Source: Catenuloplanes atrovinosus
GTDB taxonomy: Bacteria > Actinomycetota > Actinomycetes > Mycobacteriales > Micromonosporaceae
Direction of reading: 5' to 3'
Length of the DNA stretch: 64,000 nt
Assembly: GCF_031458235.1 (NCBI RefSeq)
Contig: NZ_JAVDYB010000001.1
Coordinates: 6,328,501-6,392,500, forward strand
Part shown: piece after piece, positions 33,501 to 42,504 of the stretch
Position numbering within the stretch: the stretch's first letter is position 1
Layout: every line of letters starts with the position of its first letter
Made by a program: the position numbers and the translations under genes
Notes under the pieces: model-generated
Database searches by the model: none
What the model was told of the DNA's origin: nothing
What the model saw: the letters and a program-made list of their open reading frames with translations, nothing else

Positions 33501-35075
33501 TCAGAATCTGAAGTGCTCCGCGACCCGCACCAGCTCCGTGGCGACCTCGGTGAGCCGGTCCGCCTCCTCCCGGGTGGCCGCGGACTCCTCCAGCGTCACC
33601 CGCACCGCACGGGACACGTCGGCCATCGTGCCCGCGATCTCCTCGCCCCGGCCGGACGCCTCGGACATGTTCCGGTTCATCTCGCCGGTGGTCGCCGACT
33701 GCTCGTCCACCGCACCCGCGATCGTGGTCTGGAACTCGTTGATCCGCTCGATGATGCCGGTGATCTGCGCGATCGCCTCGCGCGCGGCCAGCGTGTCCGC
33801 CTGGATCTCCTGCACCTGGCCGACGATGCCCTCGGTGGCCCGCGCCGTCTCCTGGGCGAGGTCCTTCACCTCGCCGGCCACCACCGCGAAGCCCTTGCCC
33901 GCCTCGCCGGCCCGCGCCGCCTCGATCGTCGCGTTGAGCGCCAGCAGGTTCGTCTGTCCCGCGATGGCCGTGATGCTGCGGACCACGTTGTCGATCTCGG
34001 CGCTGGACGCGCTCAGCTTCGACATCGAGTCGTTCGTGCGCGCCGCCGCGGCCGCGGCCTCCGTGGCCACCCGGACCGCCTCGTTCGCGCTCTGCGAGAT
34101 CTCCCGGATGGACGCGCCCATCTCCGTGCTGCCCTGCGCGATCGTGCCGATGTTCGCGGACATCTGCGCGGAGGCGTCGGTGGCGCCGACCGCCCGCGCG
34201 CTCGCGCTCTCGGCCGCCGCGGTGATCCGGCCGGACGCGTCCGACATCCGCCGCGCGGTCGCGCCCACCCGTTCCGCCGAGCCGGCGAACGCCTCGACCG
34301 CGGTACGCACGCCGTCGATCGCCTCGTTCACCGCGCCGGCCATCCGGCCCAGTTCGTCCCGGGAGGTGACGGTGGCGCGCCGGGTCAGGTCCCCTCGGGC
34401 GAGCGCGCCCAGCACCTCGCAGACCTCCACCAGCGGGCGCCGGATCGCGCGAAGCACGAACCAGGCCAGCGTCGCCAGCAGGACCGCGCACGCGGCCTGG
34501 GAGAGCCCGACCTGCCACTGCGCCGCGGAGCGCTGGTCGCGGACCGCCGCGGAGGCCGTGGCGGCGTCCGCGGCCAGCGCGTCGCTGACCGTCGGCAGCC
34601 CGTCCTCCACCGCGCCGAAGCTCTCCAGGAAGTCGGCGTAGCCGGGCGGCGTCCGGCCCGGCTCGGTGATCGCGCCCAGCGTCCGCGTGGCCAGGGTGGT
34701 GTAGTTCTCGATGTCCGGGAGCACGGCGTGCGCGGCCGCCCGCACCTCGGCGCTCTCCTCGGTGCCGGTCACGAAGTCCGCGACGTTCCCGCTGATCGTG
34801 TCGATGTGGCCGGCCAGATCGTCCGCCGCCTCCTGCCGCTCCGCCGCGGTGGTGGCGAGCAGCGCGCGCTGGACGTCGCCGCGGATGGCGTCGTGCGCCA
34901 TGTCCGCCTCCAGCGCCTGCCGGGTGGAGGCGGACACCTGCTCGAGCTGGCGGGCCCGCTCCGCCACGTCGTCCAGCGCGGCCATCGCCATCCCCGCCGT
35001 CACCAGCAGGGAAACGAGCGCGAACGCCACGATCGACCCGATCTTGGTCCCTACCGAGCGATCCCTGATCCCCAT
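33501..35075 (-). CDS. Methyl-accepting chemotaxis protein
   Basis: A 524-residue chemoreceptor. Membrane helices at about 12-33 ([20 protein letters not shown]) and 190-210 ([20 protein letters not shown]) enclose a mainly helical extracellular sensor. HAMP follows ([20 protein letters not shown]). The signalling tip is intact: [20 protein letters not shown] and [20 protein letters not shown]. It signals to CheA/CheW, none of which is in the window. Presence fits a genus with motile spores. The ligand is unknown; the four-helix sensor resembles small-molecule binding types. No pentapeptide (NWETF-like) CheR tether is visible at the C-terminus, which ends in VRVAEHFRF. Confidence 0.94.
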   Translation of the reverse strand: MGIRDRSVGTKIGSIVAFALVSLLVTAGMAMAALDDVAERARQLEQVSASTRQALEADMAHDAIRGDVQRALLATTAAERQEAADDLAGHIDTISGNVADFVTGTEESAEVRAAAHAVLPDIENYTTLATRTLGAITEPGRTPPGYADFLESFGAVEDGLPTVSDALAADAATASAAVRDQRSAAQWQVGLSQAACAVLLATLAWFVLRAIRRPLVEVCEVLGALARGDLTRRATVTSRDELGRMAGAVNEAIDGVRTAVEAFAGSAERVGATARRMSDASGRITAAAESASARAVGATDASAQMSANIGTIAQGSTEMGASIREISQSANEAVRVATEAAAAAARTNDSMSKLSASSAEIDNVVRSITAIAGQTNLLALNATIEAARAGEAGKGFAVVAGEVKDLAQETARATEGIVGQVQEIQADTLAAREAIAQITGIIERINEFQTTIAGAVDEQSATTGEMNRNMSEASGRGEEIAGTMADVSRAVRVTLEESAATREEADRLTEVATELVRVAEHFRF

Positions 35076-35134
35076 GACTTCATCGTGCGGGCCGATCGCG
35101 GTTCAGCAGCGGAAATGGCCAAATCGCGCCCGGG

Positions 35135-36358
35135 TCAGGTCAGCGGAACGGAGGCGACCACGGCGTCGGCCATGGCGCGCATCCCGGCGTCGGTCAGGTG
35201 CAGGAAGTCGGTGTGCGCGTAGGCGGGCAGCAGCGCGGTGGGGTTGGCCGGGTCGCGCAGGGCCGCGTCGAAGTCGACGACCGCGTCGAACGCACCGGAG
35301 GTACGAATCCAGCCGTTCAGCGCGGCCCGGGTCGCCTCCCGCGCGGCCGTGTGCCTGTCGAACCCGGCGAACGGCAGGATCGTGCCGCCGTAGACCGCGA
35401 CGCCGCGCGCGTGCGCCCGGTCGATCAGCGTCTGGTACGCGGCCCGCAGGTCCCACGACGTGACCGGCACGCTGCCCTCGCGGAGGATGTCGTTGACGCC
35501 CTCCAGCAGGATCACCGCGCGCACCTCCGGGTGGCCGAGCGCGTCGTGCTCGAACCGGCTCAGCGCGCTGAGCCCGGCCTCCGGGCCGGCGTCGAAGAGC
35601 ACCGAGTTCCCGGCGATCCCGGCGTTGACCACGCCGAACCGGGGCGCGCCACCGGTGTCGGCGTGCAGGCGGCGAGCGAGGTAGTCGGGGTAGCGGCGGT
35701 TCGTCAGCGGGGTCGACGAGAAGCCGTCGGTGAGCGAGTCGCCGAACGCCACGACCGTCCCGGTGGCGCTCGCGCTGACCACGTCGATGCCGCCGAGGTA
35801 GTACCAGGCCCCGTGCCGGATCGGGTACGCGTCGCTGGTGTCGTCGGCGGCGTGGTTCCCCGGGTCGGAGACGTACGTGTTCATCAGCGCGTTCGGGTGC
35901 CGCACGGACGGCCCGGTCGTGCCCGGCAGGTAGAGGCTGACCAGCAGGTTCACGCCGATCGGCACGGTCATGTCGACCGGATCACTGATGATCTCCCGAC
36001 CGGCCGGGACGACCACGCTCCCCTGCCCGCCGAACGTGACCCGCCGGTGGCTGCCGGCCCGGGCGATGCCGCCGAGGCTCTGCTCGGCGAGGTCCACGTG
36101 CCCCACGGTCAGCGGCGTGGTGCCGCGCAGGTTGGACAGCCGCACCCGGGGCGCGGTCCCGCCGCCGGACGCGTACACCACCTGGCGCAGCGTCCGGTCG
36201 GTGAAGCTGGGGCCGCCCCCGTTGAGCGACGGCCCCCAGATGCCGACCCGCCCCGGCGCCGCGGACGCGGTCCCCGGCCCGATCGTCACCGCGGCGGCGG
36301 CGAGCGGGACGGCGCTCAGCACCGCGCGCCTGCTGACGTTCCTCACGCTACGAGACAT
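35135..36358 (-). CDS. Tat-exported SGNH/GDSL hydrolase
   Basis: A 407-residue secreted esterase-type hydrolase. The twin-arginine signal is SVRNVSRRAVLSAVPLAAAA, cleaved near ASAAPG. The N-terminal 140 mature residues form a beta-rich extra domain. Catalytic blocks are VVAFGDSLTDGFSS (Ser), NAGIAGNSVL (Gly), LLEGVNDILR (Asn) and TDFLHLTDAGMRAMA (Asp/His). Actinobacterial relatives deacetylate plant polysaccharides or lipids; neighbouring arabinose and cellulose genes make a hemicellulose esterase plausible but unproven. It starts 45 bp after the araD stop on the same strand and could be cotranscribed. Confidence 0.9.
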   Translation of the reverse strand: MSRSVRNVSRRAVLSAVPLAAAAVTIGPGTASAAPGRVGIWGPSLNGGGPSFTDRTLRQVVYASGGGTAPRVRLSNLRGTTPLTVGHVDLAEQSLGGIARAGSHRRVTFGGQGSVVVPAGREIISDPVDMTVPIGVNLLVSLYLPGTTGPSVRHPNALMNTYVSDPGNHAADDTSDAYPIRHGAWYYLGGIDVVSASATGTVVAFGDSLTDGFSSTPLTNRRYPDYLARRLHADTGGAPRFGVVNAGIAGNSVLFDAGPEAGLSALSRFEHDALGHPEVRAVILLEGVNDILREGSVPVTSWDLRAAYQTLIDRAHARGVAVYGGTILPFAGFDRHTAAREATRAALNGWIRTSGAFDAVVDFDAALRDPANPTALLPAYAHTDFLHLTDAGMRAMADAVVASVPLT

Positions 36359-36403
36359 CGGCAGATGATCTCACAACCGCCGATGTCCCGGGGTACGCGC
36401 GGG

Positions 36404-37096
36404 TCAGGCCTTCGGCGCGGGCCGCTGGCCGTAGACGTTCTGGTAGCGCTCGTAGAGCGAGTCGATGTGGTGCTGCGGGAGCGGCTGCACCGGCCCGCGC
36501 AGCGTGGCGAAGTGCACCGTGCGCGCCACGTCCTCGCACATCACCGCGGCCTTCACCGCCGCCTTGGCGTTCTTGCCGATGGTGAACGGGCCGTGGCTGC
36601 GCATGAGCACGGCCGGGGACCGGTGCCCGGACAGCGTCTCCACGATGCCCTTGCCGATGTCGTCGCTGCCGATCAGCGCGAACGGGCCGATCGGGATGGG
36701 CCCGCCGAACTCGTCGGCCATCGCGGTGATCACGCACGGGATCTCCTCGCCGCGCGCGGCCCAGGCGGTCGCGTACGGGCTGTGCGTGTGCACGACGCCG
36801 CCGACCTCGGGCATCGCGCGGTAGACGTACGCGTGCGAGTCGGTGTCACTGGACGGTGCGTGCGCGCCGTCGACCACGGTGCCGTCGAGGTCGCACACGA
36901 CCATCGACTCGGGCGTCAGGTCCTCGTAGGACAGTCCGCTCGGCTTGATCACCATGAGGTCGGCACCGGGGACCCGGGCGGAGACGTTGCCGCTGGTCCA
37001 GGTCACCAGGCCCCAGCGGGTGAGTTCGGAGTGCAGCAGGCACACCTCGGCCCGCAGCTTGTTCACGATCTCGAGGTGCTCAACGGGGATGGTCAT
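36404..37096 (-). CDS. araD: L-ribulose-5-phosphate 4-epimerase
   Basis: Converts L-ribulose-5-phosphate to D-xylulose-5-phosphate, last step of arabinose entry to the pentose phosphate pathway. It is 230 residues, a class II aldolase fold. Zinc ligands are in VVHTHSPYATAWAARGE and LMRSHGPFTIGKNA; the phosphate-binding loops are TWTSGNVSAR and IKPSGLSYEDL, and Asp/Tyr catalytic residues are in HIDSLYERYQNVYGQ. The start overlaps the araB stop (ATGA). Confidence 0.96.
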   Translation of the reverse strand: MTIPVEHLEIVNKLRAEVCLLHSELTRWGLVTWTSGNVSARVPGADLMVIKPSGLSYEDLTPESMVVCDLDGTVVDGAHAPSSDTDSHAYVYRAMPEVGGVVHTHSPYATAWAARGEEIPCVITAMADEFGGPIPIGPFALIGSDDIGKGIVETLSGHRSPAVLMRSHGPFTIGKNAKAAVKAAVMCEDVARTVHFATLRGPVQPLPQHHIDSLYERYQNVYGQRPAPKA

Positions 37097-38766
37097 GAGT
37101 TCACCGCCTGGTTACGGATGGCGCGAAGCCGGTGGAGGGACTTACTGCTCCGGCCGAACTGCTCGTGCAGCTCGGTGTAGATCTCGAAGAGCGCGTCGTA
37201 CGCGTCCGCGCGCGCCGGGTCCGGCGTGTAGACGTTCCGGCGCACCTTGCCCATGGCCGCGGCGGCGGCGCGGATGTCCGGGTACGCCCCGGCCGCGACC
37301 GCGGCGTGGATCGCGGAGCCGAGCGCGGGCCCCTGGTCGGAGTCGATCAGGTGCAGCGGCCGGCGCAGCACGTCCGCGTAGATCTGCATGAGGAACGCGT
37401 TCTTCAGCAGCCCGCCCGCGACGATGAACTCGTTCACCGGTACGCCGGACCGCTCGAACGCCTCGACGATGGTCCGGGTGCCGAACGCGGTCGCCTCGAT
37501 CAGCGCGCGGTAGACGTCCTCCGGCCGGGTGGCCAGCGTCTCGCCGATGATCACGCCGGACAGATTGTGGTCGACCAGCACGGACCGGTTGCCGTTGTGC
37601 CAGTCGAGCGCCACCAGGCCGTGCTCGCCGACGGCCTGCTTCGAGGCCAGCTCCGTCAGGTAGCCGTGCAGCGAGATGCCGCGCTCGGCGGCCTCGGACG
37701 CGTACGACGCCGGCACGAAGTTGTCCACGAACCAGCCGAAGATGTCGCCGACGCCGCTCTGCCCGGCCTCGTACCCCCACAGGCCCGGGATGATCCCGTC
37801 CTGGACCACGCCGCACATGCCCGGCACCTCGGCGAGCGCGTCCGAGCTCATGATGTGGCAGGTGCTGGTGCCCATCACCGCGAGCAGCTGGCCGGGCTCG
37901 ACCGCGGCCGCGGCCGGCGCGGTGACGTGCGCGTCGACGTTGCCGACCGCGACCGCGATGCCCTCGGGCAGGCCGGTCCAGGCGGCCGCCTCCGCGGACA
38001 GCCGGCCGGCCAGCCCGCCGAGCGGCGACAGGTCGAGGCGGAGCTTGTCGACGAAGCCGCCGAAGCCCGGGTTCAGCGCCTCCAGGAAGGCGGTGGACGG
38101 CCAGTCCCCGTCCTGGTAGATGCCCTTGTATCCGGCGGTGCAGACGTTGCGCGTCTCGACGCCGGTGAGCTGCCAGACGATCCAGTCCGCGGCCTCGATC
38201 CAGCGGTCGGCCCGCGCGTAGATCTCCGGGTCCTCCTCCAGCACCTGCAGGCCCTTGGCGAACTCCCACTCGGAGGAGATCTTCCCGCCGTACCGGTTGA
38301 TCCAGGGCTCCTTGCGCTCGTGCGCGAGCGCGTTGATCCGGTCGGCCTGCGGCTGGGCCGCGTGGTGCTTCCACAGCTTGACGTAGGCGTGCGGCCGGTC
38401 CGCGAAGCCCTCGACCTCGTTCAGCGGCGTGCCGTCCGCGAGCGTGGGCAGCACGGTGCAGGCGGTGAAGTCGGTGGCGATGCCGATCACGCTCTCGGCC
38501 GGCACCCCGGCCGCGGCCAGCGCGGCGGGCACGGTCACCCGCAGCACCTCGCGGTAGTCCTCGGGCACCTGCAGTGCGGTGTCCGGGGCCAGTCGCACGG
38601 ACGAGCCGGGCAGCGTGCGCTCCACGACCGCGTGCGGATATTCGTGCACGGCGCTGGCCAACTCGGCACCGTCGGAGACGCGGACCACGACGGCGCGCCC
38701 GGAGAGCGTGCCGTAGTCGACACCGATCACCACGCGCTCGTTGTTAGCGCTCACACCATCGGTCAT
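37093..38766 (-). CDS. araB: Ribulokinase
   Basis: Phosphorylates L-ribulose with ATP. It is 557 residues, FGGY kinase family: N-terminal phosphate loop VIGVDYGTLSGRAVVVRV, DFTACTVLPTLADGTPLNEV, the KISSEWEFAKGLQVLEEDPE insert typical of ribulokinases, and C-terminal FIVAGGLLKNAFLMQIYADV with ALGSAIHAAVAAG. Start ATG 38766 has AAGGA 9 bp upstream; the long upstream frame overlaps the LacI gene. An operator-like sequence lies in codons 4-8. araA (isomerase) is not adjacent, unlike classic araBAD operons. Confidence 0.96.
   Translation of the reverse strand: MTDGVSANNERVVIGVDYGTLSGRAVVVRVSDGAELASAVHEYPHAVVERTLPGSSVRLAPDTALQVPEDYREVLRVTVPAALAAAGVPAESVIGIATDFTACTVLPTLADGTPLNEVEGFADRPHAYVKLWKHHAAQPQADRINALAHERKEPWINRYGGKISSEWEFAKGLQVLEEDPEIYARADRWIEAADWIVWQLTGVETRNVCTAGYKGIYQDGDWPSTAFLEALNPGFGGFVDKLRLDLSPLGGLAGRLSAEAAAWTGLPEGIAVAVGNVDAHVTAPAAAAVEPGQLLAVMGTSTCHIMSSDALAEVPGMCGVVQDGIIPGLWGYEAGQSGVGDIFGWFVDNFVPASYASEAAERGISLHGYLTELASKQAVGEHGLVALDWHNGNRSVLVDHNLSGVIIGETLATRPEDVYRALIEATAFGTRTIVEAFERSGVPVNEFIVAGGLLKNAFLMQIYADVLRRPLHLIDSDQGPALGSAIHAAVAAGAYPDIRAAAAAMGKVRRNVYTPDPARADAYDALFEIYTELHEQFGRSSKSLHRLRAIRNQAVNS
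38742..38755. promoter_or_regulatory. Operator-like site inside the araB 5' end
   Basis: TGTTAGCGCTCACA on the plus strand is a near-palindrome (TGTTAGCGCTAACA with one mismatch), within araB codons 4-8. It matches the palindrome upstream of the LacI gene. It may let the repressor block araB transcription from within the operon. Binding not shown. Confidence 0.55.
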
Positions 38767-38786
38767 GGCGAGGAGTCCTTCACTGG

Positions 38787-39830
38787 TTAGAGAAAACGGG
38801 CGGTGCTGGATCGGATCACCAGGCGCGCGGGCACGATGTCGCGCAGCGCGTCGGGTGACTGGTCCGGCCGGGCGGCGTCGATCTGCCCCAGGAGCATGCG
38901 CATGCTGCGCCGCCCGACCTCGGTGAAGTCCTGGGTGACGGTGGTCAGCGGCGGCGGGAAGAACTCCGCCTCCGGGATGTCGTCGAAGCCCACCACGCTG
39001 ACGTCCTCGGGCACCCGGATGTCCGCCTCGCGCAGCGCGCGCAGCGCACCCAGCGCCATCTGGTCGTTGCCGACGAAGATCGCGGTTATCCGGCCCGGCT
39101 CCGCGCGCGCGATCGCGGCCAGCTCCGCGCCGGCCTGGTAACCGGAGCGCGGGCTCCAGTCGCCGCGGATCGGCGGCGGCACGGCCGCACCGGCGGCGGT
39201 GAGCGCGGCCTCCCAGCCGCGCACCCGGGCGTCCGCCTCCAGCCAATCGGCCGGGCCGCCGATGTGCCAGACCGTGCGGTGGCCGAGGTCCAGCAGGTAT
39301 CGCGTGGCGAGCGCGGCGCCGCCCGCCTGGTCCACCGCGACGATCGGGACGTCCCCCGCGTTCGGCCCCTCGACCGCGACGACCGGGGAGCCCTGCGGCA
39401 GGTCGAGGATCGCCTCGATGGCCGCCTGCTGCGGCGCCAGCACTATGTATCCGTCGACGGACTGGGCGGCCAGGTAGTCGAGCGCCTCCCGTACCGTCTC
39501 GTGGGTGATGGCCTTGAGACTGACGATCGAGACGAAGTATCCGGCCTCGCGGGCCGCCTGCTCGATGCCGTAGAGCGTGCTGGCCGGGCCGAACAGCGTG
39601 GTGTCGAAGGCGACCACGCCGAGCGTCTGGGTGCGGCTGGTGACCAGCGCGCGGGCGGAGTAGTTGCGCCGGTACGCCAGCTCCTCGATGGCGGCCAGCA
39701 CCCGGTCGCGCGTCTCGGCCCGCACGTTCGGATGCTCGTTGAGCACGCGGGAGACCGTCTGGTGGGAGACGCCCGCCAGGCGCGCCACGTCGGCCATGAT
39801 GGGCGGGCCGGACGTCCGTCTGCGCGGCAT
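38787..39830 (-). CDS. LacI family transcriptional regulator (arabinose operon)
   Basis: A 347-residue repressor. The LacI helix-turn-helix is IMADVARLAGVSHQTVSRVL with the hinge YSARALVTSRTQTLGVVAFD. The sugar-binding domain ends with FVGNDQMALGALRALREADI and DVSVVGFDDIPEAEFFPPPL TT, typical of pentose or galactose sensors. First gene of the regulator-araB-araD set on the minus strand, so it is probably the local arabinose/ribulose sensor. ATG 39830 is chosen because it lies just before the DNA-binding domain; a further ATG 24 codons upstream would overlap the operator-like palindrome at 39888-39901. Confidence 0.92.
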   Translation of the reverse strand: MPRRRTSGPPIMADVARLAGVSHQTVSRVLNEHPNVRAETRDRVLAAIEELAYRRNYSARALVTSRTQTLGVVAFDTTLFGPASTLYGIEQAAREAGYFVSIVSLKAITHETVREALDYLAAQSVDGYIVLAPQQAAIEAILDLPQGSPVVAVEGPNAGDVPIVAVDQAGGAALATRYLLDLGHRTVWHIGGPADWLEADARVRGWEAALTAAGAAVPPPIRGDWSPRSGYQAGAELAAIARAEPGRITAIFVGNDQMALGALRALREADIRVPEDVSVVGFDDIPEAEFFPPPLTTVTQDFTEVGRRSMRMLLGQIDAARPDQSPDALRDIVPARLVIRSSTARFL

Positions 39831-39887
39831 GCGCGGCTCACCGCCTCCCGAAATTTGCCGTTCACAGCGCCGTGATGTGGGGAACAT

Positions 39888-39901
39888 TGTTAGCGTTAAC
39901 A
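39888..39901. promoter_or_regulatory. LacI-type operator upstream of the arabinose regulator
   Basis: TGTTAGCGTTAACA has perfect TGTTA/TAACA arms around a CG centre, the usual LacI-family form. It lies 58 bp upstream of the regulator start, so it probably mediates autorepression of the whole regulator-araB-araD unit. Confidence 0.75.
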
Positions 39902-39996
39902 TCCGAGGTCGTCAAGGGCGGGTTTTACGACCGGCACGCATCCTGCGACAACGGATCAAATTCACGATCTTCAAATCTCGGCGGTACGCGAGAAAA

Positions 39997-40029
39997 GCCC
40001 CCGGCCCGGCGGGCGGCCGGGCCGGGGGC
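39997..40029 (-). terminator. Rho-independent terminator after the GH6 cellulase gene
   Basis: A perfect 13-bp stem, GCCCCCGGCCCGG (39997-40009) with CCGGGCCGGGGGC (40017-40029), and a 7-base loop. On the minus strand it is followed by CTTTTCTC. It starts 15 bp past the cellulase stop. Confidence 0.9.
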
Positions 40030-40044
40030 ACCCCAGCGAAAGGC

Positions 40045-41817
40045 TTACAGCGCCGGATAGGCGTTGTTCATCAGCTCGGTCAGCTGCGCCGGGAAGAACG
40101 CACCGGAGATCGGGGCGTTCGGCAGCGCGCCGCTCGGGTTGTTGCCGTTGCGGGCGTTACCGGTGTAGGTGGGGTCACACATGCGGTCGAAGCCCTTGCC
40201 CTCGGTGTTCGGGATCAGCTCGCTGGAGCCGTCCGACTCACCCGGCGGCTTCACCCACACATAGGCGTCGATGCCCGGCTCCGGCGCCGCCTTCGGGCGC
40301 TCACCCAGGCCCGCACCGGACTGGTTGCACCAGTTGCCGGCGTGGATGCGCCGGTCGACCCGGGACTCGTTGACGAACGTGTTCACGTCGGTCGACGTGC
40401 TGGCCGCGGTCGGCCGGTCCGGGCCGCCCCAGCCGTTGCGGCTGGTGTCGATCAGCATGCCGATGTCCGAGCGGAAGCCCTTGGCGACCAGCTCGGTACG
40501 GAACGCCTGCGCGAACGACAGCTCGTCCACGTAGAAGTTCCAGTCCACCCACTTCGACTGGCGCACGGACTGGCCGTTCACCGTGGTGCCGGCGTTGAAG
40601 AACGGCTCCTTCAGCGCGGAGTAGTTCGCGGTGTTGGTGATGAAGCCGTGCACGTTGTTCACGGTGCTGCCGGAGGCGTTGGCGGCCTGGGCGAACAGCG
40701 TCGCCGACGGGCCGAAGTTGGTGTCCCAGCCGATCCAGCCGTGGTGCGCGGCGTCGATGTAGTTGTAGACGTTCGCGATCGGGCCCAGCTTGGCCAGCGC
40801 GTAGCCGACGCCGTCGACGTACCCGTTGTTGGCCTTCATCGTGCGGCACATCTCGGTACCGGCCGCGCCGTCGACGTTCGTCACCAGGTTCGGCAGCGAG
40901 TCGATCTCGATGATGTTGATGATCCGCAGGTTCCGGTACTTCGGGTCCGCCTGGATCGCCGCGATCGGGTCGATGTACTGCGCCTTGTACTTCGGCAGCT
41001 CCGTCGGGCCGAGCTCACCGTTGGAGGCCAGCGCCGCGCAGTCCCGGCCGGGCAGGTTGTAGATCACGAACTGGATGTAGCCCGCGCCCTGCGCCAGCGC
41101 CGCGTCCAGGTGGTCGCGCACGCCCATCGAGCCGTTGGAGCTGCTGCCCTCGGTGCCCTCGATGGCGGCGATCCGGTCCAGCCAGACCGCGGTCGGCTGG
41201 TTGGAGATCCGGTTGCCGCCGGCCACCGACTCCGCCTTCGCCTTCCACTCCGGGTTGACGTAGCCCTGCGCGCCGACGTACGGGTTGTCCACCTTGGAGC
41301 CGGGGTTGCCGGTCGGGCCCGGGGTCGGCGTGGTCGGGCCGGGCGTCGGGGAGCCCGGGTCGCCCGTCGGCGAGCCGGTGGGGCCCGCCGCGCCGGTGCA
41401 GACCGTGCCGTTCAGCGAGAACGAGGTCGGCGCCGTGTTGGTGCCGGAGAAGGTGGCCTGGAAGCCGGGGGTCACCGACGCGTTGGTGCCCAGCGACGTG
41501 GCCCAGGACGGGTTCCGCACGGTCACCGCGGTGCCGGACTGACTGAAATCGCCGTTCCACCCCTGCGTGACCTGCTGGTTCCCGGCCCAGGTCCAGGTGA
41601 GGTTCCATCCGTTGGTGATCGGGTCACCGAGGTTGGTGACCGTCAGGTTCCCGGTGAAGCCGGTGCTCCACTGGTTCACCGAGTAGGTGACCCTGCAGCC
41701 GGCGGCCGCGCTGGCCTGCGAGGCGGCCACGACGATGCCGGTGGTGCCGAGCGCGAGCGCGGTGACGGCGGTCAGGCCGCGGCGCCAGCGCTGCGAAGGA
41801 CTCGAGCCGAGTCTCAT
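40045..41817 (-). CDS. Secreted glycoside hydrolase family 6 cellulase (cellobiohydrolase type) with CBM2
   Basis: A 590-residue exported cellulase. A signal peptide of about 37 residues (ALALGTTGIVVAASQASAAA end) is followed by a family 2 cellulose-binding module (38-138; CRVTYSVNQWSTGFTGNLTV, NGWNLTWTWAGNQQVTQGWN), a Pro/Thr/Gly linker, and the GH6 domain (165-590). Motifs: VIYNLPGRDCAALASNGEL (catalytic Asp region), YIDAAHHGWIGWDTNFGP, LIDTSRNGWGGPDRP and YVWVKPPGESDGSS. The long catalytic domain resembles exo-acting Cel6B more than short endoglucanases. AGGAGA lies 7 bp before ATG 41817; the longer open frame is rejected. A CebR-like palindrome lies 247 bp upstream. Confidence 0.95.
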   Translation of the reverse strand: MRLGSSPSQRWRRGLTAVTALALGTTGIVVAASQASAAAGCRVTYSVNQWSTGFTGNLTVTNLGDPITNGWNLTWTWAGNQQVTQGWNGDFSQSGTAVTVRNPSWATSLGTNASVTPGFQATFSGTNTAPTSFSLNGTVCTGAAGPTGSPTGDPGSPTPGPTTPTPGPTGNPGSKVDNPYVGAQGYVNPEWKAKAESVAGGNRISNQPTAVWLDRIAAIEGTEGSSSNGSMGVRDHLDAALAQGAGYIQFVIYNLPGRDCAALASNGELGPTELPKYKAQYIDPIAAIQADPKYRNLRIINIIEIDSLPNLVTNVDGAAGTEMCRTMKANNGYVDGVGYALAKLGPIANVYNYIDAAHHGWIGWDTNFGPSATLFAQAANASGSTVNNVHGFITNTANYSALKEPFFNAGTTVNGQSVRQSKWVDWNFYVDELSFAQAFRTELVAKGFRSDIGMLIDTSRNGWGGPDRPTAASTSTDVNTFVNESRVDRRIHAGNWCNQSGAGLGERPKAAPEPGIDAYVWVKPPGESDGSSELIPNTEGKGFDRMCDPTYTGNARNGNNPSGALPNAPISGAFFPAQLTELMNNAYPAL

Positions 41818-42063
41818 GCTGGATTCTCCTAGGTTGTCGCAGATAGCCGAGGGCGCACTGGTTTCCGCTCGGCGCGGCGTGATCCGTCCGCGGGACAGCG
41901 AGGACCCACGAAGGACACGCCGGATGACGGCCCGCCCGACCCGGACGGCGAGCAACGCGAAGAAAGAGGGGTGTTTCGGCCCGCCTCGCGATCGGTGAGA
42001 CACCGCTCGCGTGCCCTGTGGCGGCCGTGCGCATCGGCTCCGGATGCGACTGCGGTGAGTTTT

Positions 42064-42083
42064 GCATGGGAGGGCTCCCATGC
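42064..42083. promoter_or_regulatory. CebR-like operator
   Basis: GCATGGGAGGGCTCCCATGC is a perfect inverted repeat (9-bp arms) whose core TGGGAGGGCTCCCA differs from the published CebR site TGGGAGCGCTCCCA by one base. CebR is a cellobiose-responsive LacI repressor of cellulase genes. The site lies between the GH6 gene and the small-protein/P450 pair; the cellulase is the natural target. No cebR gene is in the window. Confidence 0.8.
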
Positions 42084-42261
42084 ACAAGGGATGACGAAAC
42101 GATTACCGCATCGTTGCACGTCAACGCGTCGAAATGGACGAACGTGCATTTCAACTGGCAGCGGGCCCGTGTCACCTGGCGGGGATCTCCTTGTGGCGCG
42201 CCGATTCCGTACACTAATTTCGATGCCGGTCGGATTTTCCGCACAGCCTCTGGGAGGCGGC

Positions 42262-42504
42262 GTGAACTCGGGGGGTGACGTGCGGGCGGGACCGCTGGTG
42301 ATACCGCCGGGCACCGTGCTCCGGCTGGCCAAGGACGACCAGCGGGCCGGCGTCTGGCCGATCTGGATCCGCATCGACCGGCTCGGCCTGCGTGAGGACC
42401 GCTGGCAGCTGGTCGAGGGCCATCAGCTGGCGGACGACGGCACCCCGATGGGCCGCGTGCAGGTCTGGGCCGCCCTCGACGCACTCCGGAAGGGACTCGC
42501 ATGA
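42262..42504 (+). CDS. Small protein of unknown function, coupled to a cytochrome P450
   Basis: An 80-residue cytoplasmic protein of unknown family. The body PLVIPPGTVLRLAKDDQRAG and IWIRIDRLGLREDRWQLVEG looks like a small beta-barrel-type domain. GTG 42262 has GGGAGG 4-5 bp upstream; ATG 42223 would add 13 residues and is the alternative. Its stop overlaps the P450 start (ATGA), indicating coupled translation. It is not a ferredoxin: there are no cysteines. It may be an accessory protein or simply cotranscribed. Confidence 0.7.
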   Translation: MNSGGDVRAGPLVIPPGTVLRLAKDDQRAGVWPIWIRIDRLGLREDRWQLVEGHQLADDGTPMGRVQVWAALDALRKGLA

